Positions 6,482-12,773 of a stretch of DNA of 24,475 nt are shown here, one piece after another. The notes under the pieces were generated by a model. It was given only the letters and a program-made list of their open reading frames with translations, was not told where the DNA came from and ran no database searches. Positions within the stretch are counted from its first letter, which is position 1, and each line of letters starts with the position of its first letter. The stretch lies in IMG/VR virus record IMGVR_UViG_3300047095_000830, positions 1-24,475 of that record, one strand, 5' to 3'. A program made the position numbers and the translations under genes. This DNA is from a virus.

Positions 6482-7235
6482 TATCTAGTCTTTCGTTCTT
6501 TAGATTAAACATGTCGTTCCTAAATTGGGTTAATCCCCGTCTACCTAATCCAGATTTAGGAGGCGGTGTGTACATATTATGAATAACTTCATTAAAGTGA
6601 TGCTGATGGTAGGTATGGAATCTTCCTGCGTAGTCCCCACCATGACGGTGACCTCTGATGTAAGGAAGGGTGCGGTCATAGTCGCTAGGAACACGCAACA
6701 TTGCCCCCTCACCCTTTTCAACCCGTTGACCACACGCTTTGCAGTTGGCTGAGTATTTAGTGTTTGTCAAAACTTCAGGCATCTTCTTTTTATTGTATTT
6801 ATACGGGTTTACACCTGGAAACTGTGGAGCACCATTCCTTGCGTACATTACAGGAATTTTTTGGTCTGGGTTTAATTCATACGAAGCATGAAGGCGATGA
6901 TGCCCATCTACAATGGTTGGCTCTTTTTTTGGTTTACGCTCATGTTGGTAATCCTCAGAAAGAACTACAGGCCATTGCTTGTCATAGCCTTTTTCCTTAA
7001 TACTTTTTACCATGTATTGTGCGCTGTTGTTACTATCTATGTGCCAAGCGGTTCCGCCCTCTTCCATACCTTTAGCGTCTTGTTCTGCTTTGGTAGGAGC
7101 ACTAAGGTCGCCAGAACGGTGAGTTTCAACAATTTCTCTAGGGGTAAGCGACTTTGACCTTGTGATGAACCTATTACCCCCTGCATAGTACGGGGGGTGC
7201 GTTAAGTCAAACTGTGGTCCAACAGGTCTTGGCAT
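6468..7235 (-). CDS. ParB/sulfiredoxin-fold protein fused to a zinc-binding segment
   Basis: A 255-aa protein. The start is MPRPVGPQF, a tag form close to the two metallopeptidase-like proteins on the other strand. The ParB-like core is at about 65-132: a helix (SAQYMVKSIKEKGYD), PTIVDGHHRLHASYEL with D-G-H-H-R at 110-114, and a strand KIPVMYA. Behind it is C165-x2-C168 (NCKACGQRVEKGEG) and a histidine-rich stretch (RGHRHGG at 194-200, HTYHQHHF at 207-214), likely a metal site. This is the only one of the three ParB-like proteins with a second domain. It has its own -10 box (7242-7247) and sits 28 bp after the desaturase gene. Target and activity unknown. Confidence 0.83.
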   Translation of the reverse strand: MPRPVGPQFDLTHPPYYAGGNRFITRSKSLTPREIVETHRSGDLSAPTKAEQDAKGMEEGGTAWHIDSNNSAQYMVKSIKEKGYDKQWPVVLSEDYQHERKPKKEPTIVDGHHRLHASYELNPDQKIPVMYARNGAPQFPGVNPYKYNKKKMPEVLTNTKYSANCKACGQRVEKGEGAMLRVPSDYDRTLPYIRGHRHGGDYAGRFHTYHQHHFNEVIHNMYTPPPKSGLGRRGLTQFRNDMFNLKNERLDNGST

Positions 7236-7241
7236 TTATAA

Positions 7242-7247
7242 AGTATA
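7242..7247 (-). promoter_or_regulatory. -10 box TATACT, leaderless start at 7235
   Basis: The minus strand reads TCTATACTTTATAAATG: TATACT, 6 bp (TTATAA), ATG. The box lies inside the 28-bp gap behind the desaturase gene. Confidence 0.72.
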
Positions 7248-7263
7248 GACGGTTGTATCGTTG

Positions 7264-8145
7264 TTACCTTTTCCAAGGCTTTCTATTGAACCTTCCCAGG
7301 ATAACTACCTTGTTTTCTTCTAATTCATCAAGTATTTCAAAATGCAGTTTTCGCAGATACGAAGAAGGAACCGAAGGGTATAGGTGGTGTTCTGTGTGAA
7401 AGTCCACTAGTTTGATAAACGAAACCCTATTTATCAATGGAGTTATCAAACTACGAGTGTTTTTATATCTGTCCGAGCTTCCAGACACATGTGGTAACCA
7501 CATAAAAAGCACCATCAAAACATACCGTTGCAAAAGAAACGGAAAGTAAATCAACCATAAACCGTAAGACCCGTAGCCTGTAACCACAGTAGCCAAAACA
7601 ACAAGAAGGGTTATTCCTAACTGTCTGTCAATAGTCTTATTCTTACGGAACTCCAGCCTTTGTCTAACAAACTTGGGAAGTCTCTTAATCATGTACTTGT
7701 TAAAAATTGGAATAATTGAACCAACTTGAATTAGATACGACAAAAAGTAATACCTATTCATCAACCTAAACGATGGGAACGGTATAAAATCTGGGTCTGA
7801 GCCAAATGTTCCAGTGTTTTTGTGGTGTTCAATATGCAGGTTTGCAAATGGTTTATATGGTATTTGGGTTAGTACTCCAGATGTTTTCCCAATAGTTTTA
7901 TCTACCCATAGGTACTTACTCAAACCACCAGAAAAGTGTCGGTGTGCTGCTGCATGCATTGAGTTAAACAAAATAAAATAAGATAAACAGATAGTTATTG
8001 AACCAATTGCTAGCGGTATTGAACCACCAATGGTTAGCGCTACTGCAAGGAAGTAAAACAATAATCCAGCAAACCACTCAACTAACAGTGGTTTGCAAAA
8101 CTTGTTGGTGTACTTTTTGGTGGTGTTTGTGTGTGGGTAGTCCAT
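7264..8145 (-). CDS. Membrane fatty acid desaturase
   Basis: A 293-aa integral membrane di-iron desaturase that introduces a double bond into an acyl chain, using O2 and an electron donor. All three histidine boxes are present: HAAAH (64-68), HIEHH (104-108) and HTEHH (250-254). Hydrophobic spans before the first box (about 21-61) and between the second and third boxes fit the usual topology, and the length is close to the family norm. The regiospecificity and lipid substrate cannot be read from sequence. A membrane lipid enzyme is an auxiliary metabolic gene in a phage; it may alter host membrane fluidity during infection. It has its own TATAAT, 6 bp from the ATG, no tag, and stands between tagged genes and the unknown gene at 8163. 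Confidence 0.93.
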   Translation of the reverse strand: MDYPHTNTTKKYTNKFCKPLLVEWFAGLLFYFLAVALTIGGSIPLAIGSITICLSYFILFNSMHAAAHRHFSGGLSKYLWVDKTIGKTSGVLTQIPYKPFANLHIEHHKNTGTFGSDPDFIPFPSFRLMNRYYFLSYLIQVGSIIPIFNKYMIKRLPKFVRQRLEFRKNKTIDRQLGITLLVVLATVVTGYGSYGLWLIYFPFLLQRYVLMVLFMWLPHVSGSSDRYKNTRSLITPLINRVSFIKLVDFHTEHHLYPSVPSSYLRKLHFEILDELEENKVVILGRFNRKPWKR

Positions 8146-8151
8146 GTGGTG

Positions 8152-8157
8152 ATTATA
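8152..8157 (-). promoter_or_regulatory. -10 box TATAAT, leaderless start at 8145
   Basis: The minus strand reads GGTATAATCACCACATG: a perfect -10 hexamer, 6 bp, ATG. It sits in the 17-bp gap between the unknown gene and the desaturase gene, so the desaturase can be transcribed alone. Confidence 0.75.
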
Positions 8158-8162
8158 CCTAA

Positions 8163-8774
8163 CTATAAGGAAGTGTCTGGGGAAATAACTGTATCAAAAG
8201 GGTCAGACACATCTAAACCCTCTGGATACCAAATTTTAGTGTTTGTAATGTATTTGGGGCGTTCATCAGACAGTTTGACAAAAGACTCATCAAACACGAG
8301 CATACGGTTTCCAGGCCAAGCACCTACACGCCCACAATCTAAACGCACAAAGTTAAAGTGTTTGTGCTGGTCAGGGGTTGATGAGTACATATCACCGTAA
8401 GGGGCGGCAGTAAACATATACCTGCCTGTTTCCCACACCCCTTCTTTCATGTATACCTTTACGGCTAACTCAGACAGGGCGCTGTACTCATGGGTAGTGA
8501 AATCTTGCCCATAGCAACTCCATACCTGCAAATGGTCTAAAGGATGGTGGTGTACAGCAGGTGTATGGAAAGTTAAAGCGTGAAGTGGTACATGTTGTAC
8601 TAATGCACCATTCTCTAAAAGTAGAGATACACCCCATGCCCTATTAGGAATTGCAGATAGCCCATAGACTAAACAAGCAGTGTATTCACCAAACCCTTTT
8701 TCAAAGTTGTACAAAAACTCATTTTGGACATTACAGTAAAACGGTTTAGGAATGTCGGTAATGTGCGTTGCCAT
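8163..8774 (-). CDS. Phage protein of unknown function, 203 aa
   Basis: A soluble protein without signal peptide or membrane span. The stretch WGVSLLLENGALVQHVPLHAL, the PDQHKHFNFVRLD block and the end GNRMLVFDESFV recall a phage family of unknown function I have seen in actinophages; I cannot name a domain. I set the start at 8774 (MATHITDIPKPFYC) rather than the upstream ATG at 8798, because a TACTAT -10 box lies exactly 6 bp before 8774 and because the longer form would overlap the start of the divergent FmdB-like gene. It is the first gene of the minus-strand block. Confidence 0.75.
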   Translation of the reverse strand: MATHITDIPKPFYCNVQNEFLYNFEKGFGEYTACLVYGLSAIPNRAWGVSLLLENGALVQHVPLHALTFHTPAVHHHPLDHLQVWSCYGQDFTTHEYSALSELAVKVYMKEGVWETGRYMFTAAPYGDMYSSTPDQHKHFNFVRLDCGRVGAWPGNRMLVFDESFVKLSDERPKYITNTKIWYPEGLDVSDPFDTVISPDTSL

Positions 8775-8780
8775 ACGGCG

Positions 8781-8790
8781 ATAGTATAGT
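8781..8790. promoter_or_regulatory. Divergent overlapping -10 boxes
   Basis: The 10 bp ATAGTATAGT hold a plus-strand TATAGT (8785-8790), 6 bp from the ATG at 8797, and a minus-strand TACTAT (8781-8786), 6 bp from the ATG at 8774. The two hexamers share 2 bp, and the whole intergenic space is 22 bp. This is where the accessory region splits into its minus and plus arms. Confidence 0.68.
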
Positions 8791-8796
8791 GTCTCC

Positions 8797-8970
8797 ATGC
8801 CAACATATGCTTATAAATGCCCAAACGACCATCGTCACGAGGAAACTCGCAGTATCTACGATGAGCAGAAAACAATCCTGTGTCCAGACTGTAATGAGAA
8901 GTTGCGCCCTGTTTATTTCTCTCCAGCAGTAAATCTTGTAGGTAGAGGCTTTTATTCCAACGGAGGATAA
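8797..8970 (+). CDS. FmdB-like zinc ribbon protein, 57 aa
   Basis: Reads MPTYAYKCPNDHRHEE at the start, has C29-P-D-C32 in the middle, and ends NLVGRGFYSNGG. This matches the FmdB/CxxC_CxxC_SSSS zinc ribbon family: MPxYxYxC, a CPxC knuckle, then a GxGFYxxD-like end. In the first knuckle the usual second Cys is absent and H12 or H14 may be the ligand. Family members are small putative regulators with no firm function. The start fits a leaderless transcript from TATAGT at 8785-8790. The gene ends 17 bp before the first metallopeptidase-like gene. Confidence 0.85.
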   Translation: MPTYAYKCPNDHRHEETRSIYDEQKTILCPDCNEKLRPVYFSPAVNLVGRGFYSNGG

Positions 8971-8975
8971 TGGTT

Positions 8976-8981
8976 TATAAT
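8976..8981 (+). promoter_or_regulatory. -10 box TATAAT, leaderless start at 8988
   Basis: TTTATAATTAAGCCATG: a perfect -10 hexamer, 6 bp, ATG. It lies in the 17-bp gap behind the FmdB-like gene. Confidence 0.75.
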
Positions 8982-8987
8982 TAAGCC

Positions 8988-10592
8988 ATGCCTTTAGGAC
9001 CGCAGTTTAGCAACACATATTGGGAGGACCCTGAATCAAACAAGGTCATGTCTTCCACAGAGTTGCCTACTACAAAAGGTGACCTGCCTACAATGGAACA
9101 ACGAAAACCACAGATTGCTGAAGGTTTTGGTACTTCTGATAACCCACAGGGTATGTTGTTTAGCCCATACTCATACACAGGGTTAAAAAACGACCCAACT
9201 GTTCCTGCTGAACAACGGGTGGGCGCTATTAACAAAGCATTACATTTAGGTGATTTAGAGCATTTTAAAAAAAGAAAAGCATTAAGGGAAGCAAAGAATG
9301 CTGAAAGAGTGGAATACAACCGTAACCGAAAACCTGGTCAAGACCGCCGTAATATTTTGCCTGAATACGGTGACCCTGTTATTTCTTTTAAAAAACATGA
9401 AGCACTTGGAAAAGCCGCAAATGCTTTAGATATACCAACCCGTGAATATGAAACAGGTATAAATGCTCCTACCTATCCTACGGATTGGGGAAAAGGTTGG
9501 GCAAGTTTTGGTGAAATATATGTTGGTGTGGGTAGAGACTCATCAACTGTTACAACAGAAAAAACAACGTATGAACCATCTGACAAGCCTATTGTAAACA
9601 AAGGCTTTTGGAACCAATACGAGAAGAAGATACAACACCCTTACAACATCCACACGATACTTGAAGAAGACGGTGTTCATTGGCAAAATGATAAAGGCCA
9701 TGTTATAACAGGTGACGTTCCTGAACATGTTGGTAAGGTTATTGGGGAAGACCCATCTCAAAATATGACAATGGATTGGTTAAAAGAAAATAACTATCAC
9801 CCAAACGTGTACCCAACTAAAGGAGAGGGCGGTAAAAAACACGCAGTTGGTGAAGAACTTTCTCTTGAAAGTGGTCCACACCCACTTGTTGGTGGTGAAT
9901 ACACTTACCAAACATGGCACACACGGTTTGAACCAGACACAACAAAAGAACCTAAAGTTACACAGACTAGAAAAAATGTACAAGGTGAGTATGTAGCAAA
10001 CAAACGAACACTTGCTCACGAGTTAGGTCATACGCTAGAACCACATGATAAGGCTCAACGTGATTTAACTAAGCGTAGCGGTAGGCAGATATATGACCTT
10101 GACCCAGTTAGTGAAGGGTATGCAGACGCACTAGCCGACAGAGCGCATCATTATTCTGGTCAATTTGAAAAACACTTAACTAACACCCAGTTACGTGCAA
10201 AAGATATTAGTGAAACTGGCTACACCTCTAGTTACCACGCATGGAACGCTGAAGAACGAGCCCTTTATTCTGCTACTCGTTTTCACCTAGCAGCGCACCC
10301 TGAGCGTAGAGATGAAATGCCTACCCGTAAAGGTTTGGGAGAAACTCTTCTTAGTACTAGGTATTCACGTAGTGGTGAAATCCCAACAACAAAGTTAATG
10401 CTTGGGCATATGTACGAAAATATGCCACACGTTCGCCCAGTACTACACGAACTTGGTTTTGGTAAAACTGCCCAAACAGCACATGAAGAATTTATGTCAA
10501 GGGTTCCTAATAAATCCGCTATGCGTGGAAAACAGTATTATGACGGTAAACAACGGGAAGTTTACGAACAGCCAGAACTACCTGGTCTATAA
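8988..10592 (+). CDS. Zinc metallopeptidase-like protein (HELGH), first paralogue
   Basis: A 534-aa protein. The tag MPLGPQF is followed by SNTYWEDP, and a QGMLFSPYSYTG box sits near residue 50. The catalytic motif is H344-E-L-G-H348 in TLAHELGHTLEPHD, and E376 in SEGYADALAD is a good third zinc ligand, an arrangement of the gluzincin type. The region after it (ALYSATRFHLAAHPERR, MYENMPHVRPVLHELGFG) is shared with the next gene, so the two are paralogues. The first 300 residues are low in hydrophobic core and may be a long linker or an undetected domain. No signal peptide. It ends QPELPGL. Substrate unknown; host protein or cell-surface cleavage is possible. It is leaderless from TATAAT at 8976-8981. 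Confidence 0.82.
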   Translation: MPLGPQFSNTYWEDPESNKVMSSTELPTTKGDLPTMEQRKPQIAEGFGTSDNPQGMLFSPYSYTGLKNDPTVPAEQRVGAINKALHLGDLEHFKKRKALREAKNAERVEYNRNRKPGQDRRNILPEYGDPVISFKKHEALGKAANALDIPTREYETGINAPTYPTDWGKGWASFGEIYVGVGRDSSTVTTEKTTYEPSDKPIVNKGFWNQYEKKIQHPYNIHTILEEDGVHWQNDKGHVITGDVPEHVGKVIGEDPSQNMTMDWLKENNYHPNVYPTKGEGGKKHAVGEELSLESGPHPLVGGEYTYQTWHTRFEPDTTKEPKVTQTRKNVQGEYVANKRTLAHELGHTLEPHDKAQRDLTKRSGRQIYDLDPVSEGYADALADRAHHYSGQFEKHLTNTQLRAKDISETGYTSSYHAWNAEERALYSATRFHLAAHPERRDEMPTRKGLGETLLSTRYSRSGEIPTTKLMLGHMYENMPHVRPVLHELGFGKTAQTAHEEFMSRVPNKSAMRGKQYYDGKQREVYEQPELPGL

Positions 10593-10593
10593 T
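10588..10593 (+). promoter_or_regulatory. -10 box TATAAT overlapping a stop codon, start at 10599
   Basis: TCTATAATTAGTCATG: TATAAT, 5 bp, ATG. The TAA stop of the upstream gene (10590-10592) lies inside the hexamer. Confidence 0.72.
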
Positions 10594-10598
10594 TAGTC

Positions 10599-12050
10599 AT
10601 GCCTAGATTTGGTTCACAGTTCAATAACACCTACTTCAACCCTGAAGATGGTGGAGAGACACAAGAGTTTCGCCATCCTTATCAAGAAGGACACCTTCAA
10701 GGCGTGTTGTTTCATCCTGCAACAGGAACTATGACTTCAGAAGACCCAACGTATCCTGGGAAAAAACGCCTTAATGACTTTTCTAAAATACTAAAAACTG
10801 AAGATTCATTATTAATATATCATGCTGGAAATACAGATTTGCCAATAGCAGAAATGGACCCAAGCGTTGTTGGGCTACACCCACGTGACGGTATCTTTAA
10901 TGGTGTAAGAATAAACAATAAATTAAAAACGTACAGTGGAACCTGGTCAAGTACGAACCGCCAAATCCATATGTCAGGTAACAATAACAGCATGGATACT
11001 ACCCTTGCCCATGAGTGGGGTCACAGGGAAGATTCGCCAGATGGTAAAGGTGAGGACCATTCACACACTCGTTTAGAAAGTGCAATGTATAACAAAGGCC
11101 GTATGCATATATCTCCGTACATGGAAGGAACTGCCGATGGTTACATGGAAAGATATTCTGAACCGTACTCTAACATGAAATGGGAAGGTGACCCCAAGGG
11201 TATACGTAAGGGTGTGGGTTATAACAGAAGACACGAAGCAGTATTAGACCCAGCACAAAGAGAAGATAGACACTTAGATTTATGGAGAAAAACTGGGGAA
11301 CTATCTGGGTATGGGGTTGATAACAAGAGGTGGAAAGATAAAAGGGAAATGGCTTTATATGCGGCTGCACGATTGCACGTAGCCTCTGGCGGTAAGTCTG
11401 CAATTGATTCATTACCTAATATGACTGAACTTGCAGAAACTCATTTAAGAGATTATGGTCATACTTTGTATAAAAAAGACAAAGACAGAGTAATGAAATC
11501 AGAAAAAGGATTTGCTAGATTGCCTCATGATATTCCTGAATATCAAAATGCGGCTAAACATCTTTATTTAGGGAAATTAGTTCACGAAAACCCATCACTG
11601 CACGGTCAATTAGACAAAATGGGGCTAGGAGAAATCTCTACCTACTCGCAAGCCTTTTATAAACACCATGTTGCAAATACTGCGCTTGTAAATAGGGAAG
11701 ATACTGAAAGAGCAATGGACCTGTATGACCAGAGGCAGGCTGATTCAGAACGACCTTACAATAACCCTATGACAAATAAAATTGAACATGGGCGTAACCC
11801 CTATGTGCGTTTGGGTCACCCAGGGGAACCATACGCAGATATGGGAATGAAATACATGGGTAAACGGCACCAGTATGTTGACGGAAAATACTTAAGTGTT
11901 CAGCACACCCTTCCAGGAATGGAACAGTTTGACGAACTTCAAGTTAATCATGACGCAAACCCAATGCCTAAACCTTTGACCAAAAAACAACTTACACGTA
12001 CTGATGACCTTCATCTTCAAAGAAACATAAAGATACCACGACTTAAATGA
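10599..12050 (+). CDS. Zinc metallopeptidase-like protein (HEWGH), second paralogue
   Basis: A 483-aa protein. The tag MPRFGSQF is followed by NNTYFNPEDGG, parallel to the preceding paralogue, and by QGVLFHPATGTM. The zinc motif H138-E-W-G-H142 is in TLAHEWGHREDSPDG, and E176 in MEGTADGYME is the likely third ligand. C-terminal to it the ALYAAARLHVASGG and LHGQLDKMGLGEIS segments align with the first paralogue, while about 200 residues are missing before the catalytic motif, so the pair differ mainly in the N-terminal linker. It ends with a basic stretch. It begins 6 bp behind the stop of its paralogue and has its own TATAAT. Substrate unknown; a phage effector or virion protease is inference. 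Confidence 0.82.
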   Translation: MPRFGSQFNNTYFNPEDGGETQEFRHPYQEGHLQGVLFHPATGTMTSEDPTYPGKKRLNDFSKILKTEDSLLIYHAGNTDLPIAEMDPSVVGLHPRDGIFNGVRINNKLKTYSGTWSSTNRQIHMSGNNNSMDTTLAHEWGHREDSPDGKGEDHSHTRLESAMYNKGRMHISPYMEGTADGYMERYSEPYSNMKWEGDPKGIRKGVGYNRRHEAVLDPAQREDRHLDLWRKTGELSGYGVDNKRWKDKREMALYAAARLHVASGGKSAIDSLPNMTELAETHLRDYGHTLYKKDKDRVMKSEKGFARLPHDIPEYQNAAKHLYLGKLVHENPSLHGQLDKMGLGEISTYSQAFYKHHVANTALVNREDTERAMDLYDQRQADSERPYNNPMTNKIEHGRNPYVRLGHPGEPYADMGMKYMGKRHQYVDGKYLSVQHTLPGMEQFDELQVNHDANPMPKPLTKKQLTRTDDLHLQRNIKIPRLK

Positions 12051-12056
12051 TATGGT
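12051..12056 (+). promoter_or_regulatory. -10-like TATGGT before 12064
   Basis: TATGGT followed by 7 bp (AGGGGAC) and ATG, directly behind the stop of the metallopeptidase-like gene. It is a weaker match than the others; the AGGGG is too close to the ATG to be a normal SD. Confidence 0.4.
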
Positions 12057-12063
12057 AGGGGAC

Positions 12064-12195
12064 ATGACAGACTTTCAAGATGGTTTAGGAGAATACGGTA
12101 AACAACGCTTCCGTGAATTGGTTACAACCCGTGAAGAGCGTGTGGAACAAAGACTTTCCGAGTTGTTCCGTAAAACCGATGATTCCAAAAAATAA
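12064..12195 (+). CDS. Small charged protein, 43 aa, unknown
   Basis: Reads MTDFQDGLGEYGKQRF, then a helix of alternating charges (RELVTTREERVEQRLSELF) and a KTDDSKK end. It is not recognised. The helix is amphipathic and could be a coiled coil. The spacing to the upstream gene (13 bp) and the -10-like TATGGT support it, as does the 17-bp overlap with the next small gene. The KQRF near residue 16 might be a decayed tag, but this is doubtful. Confidence 0.55.
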   Translation: MTDFQDGLGEYGKQRFRELVTTREERVEQRLSELFRKTDDSKK

Positions 12196-12331
12196 TAATC
12201 TAAGTTCTCAATTTCCCGATGAAGAGGAAGAGTTGTACGAGGATTACCACATTCATAAAGAAAACCGTAAATCTTCAAATGACCGCAAGGAAAAAAAGAA
12301 GATAAAGAAGTTTTCAAAATACGATTACTGA
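12179..12331 (+). CDS. Tagged 50-aa small protein
   Basis: Starts MIPKNNNLSSQF, a clear Gln-Phe tag very like that of the 54-aa protein on the other strand (NNLGGQF). An acidic stretch (PDEEEELYEDYH) follows, then a lysine-rich tail (RKEKKKIKKFSKYDY). A longer frame extends upstream to 12113, but I prefer ATG 12179 because it places the tag at the N-terminus. It overlaps the preceding gene by 17 bp, so coupled translation is likely. No known function. Like its minus-strand counterpart it consists of little more than tag plus a charged region. Confidence 0.68.
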   Translation: MIPKNNNLSSQFPDEEEELYEDYHIHKENRKSSNDRKEKKKIKKFSKYDY

Positions 12332-12334
12332 CGA

Positions 12335-12340
12335 TAGGAT
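12335..12340 (+). promoter_or_regulatory. -10-like TAGGAT before 12347
   Basis: TAGGAT, 6 bp (TTAGAC), ATG. It keeps the spacing of the stronger boxes; the hexamer matches TAnnnT. Confidence 0.5.
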
Positions 12341-12346
12341 TTAGAC

Positions 12347-12505
12347 ATGGTAATCACCTACACAATTCATACGCCTCAAATGCTTGACGCAAAGGAACAG
12401 GCTGTTATACTCGCACATAACCAAGGATTCAGTTCGGTCATGGTTACAGCGATTGACCAGCCAGAATACGGTGAATACCAAGTAACACTATCCGTAATGA
12501 AATAA
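12347..12505 (+). CDS. Small protein, 52 aa, unknown
   Basis: Sequence in parts: a strand MVITYTIHTP, a helix MLDAKEQAVILAHNQGF, and two strands SSVMVTAI and EYQVTLSVM. This reads as a compact beta-alpha-beta-beta fold, which supports real coding. I do not recognise a family. The start is supported by TAGGAT at the leaderless distance. It lies 15 bp after the tagged 50-aa gene and 10 bp before the next gene. Confidence 0.72.
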   Translation: MVITYTIHTPQMLDAKEQAVILAHNQGFSSVMVTAIDQPEYGEYQVTLSVMK

Positions 12506-12515
12506 AGGAACAAAG

Positions 12516-12761
12516 ATGGCAACTAAAGAAGAACTTGACTTTGACACATGGTTGGCAATGGGGATTGACAACAAATGGTGTTTGTACCCAACCTGTTACA
12601 TGCATGATGGGATTCCAACTACCGATGAAGAAGAAGACGAAATGGAAGATGGTGGTGACCCTTGTATGCACGTAATTCGTGTATTCAGCACCCCAGAAGA
12701 GTTTGATGAAGCCCTCAAGCGCATGGAGGCGATTCTTCCGTACCGTATGCCTAGGGAGTAG
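12516..12761 (+). CDS. Small acidic Cys/His protein, 81 aa, unknown
   Basis: Contains C22-x4-C27-x2-H30 and, after an acidic loop (TTDEEEDEMEDGG), C50-x-H52, which together could bind one zinc ion. The C-terminus is a helix (PEEFDEALKRMEAIL). The WCxxPxC...HDGxP...GGDPCxH layout is one I associate with small actinophage proteins of unknown function. It has an SD-like AAGGA about 7 bp before the ATG, unlike most neighbours that are leaderless, so it may share a transcript with the 52-aa gene. No enzymatic motif. Confidence 0.8.
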   Translation: MATKEELDFDTWLAMGIDNKWCLYPTCYMHDGIPTTDEEEDEMEDGGDPCMHVIRVFSTPEEFDEALKRMEAILPYRMPRE

Positions 12762-12767
12762 TACAAT
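12762..12767 (+). promoter_or_regulatory. -10 box TACAAT, leaderless start at 12774
   Basis: GTACAATCTATGCATG: TACAAT, 6 bp, ATG. The hexamer begins on the base after the upstream TAG stop. Confidence 0.68.
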
Positions 12768-12773
12768 CTATGC

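Noticed and set aside
8775-8798. Upstream ATG at 8798 for the 203-aa unknown gene
   Set aside because: It would overlap the FmdB-like start and place the -10 box inside the gene; the start at 8774 fits the regular 6-bp spacing.
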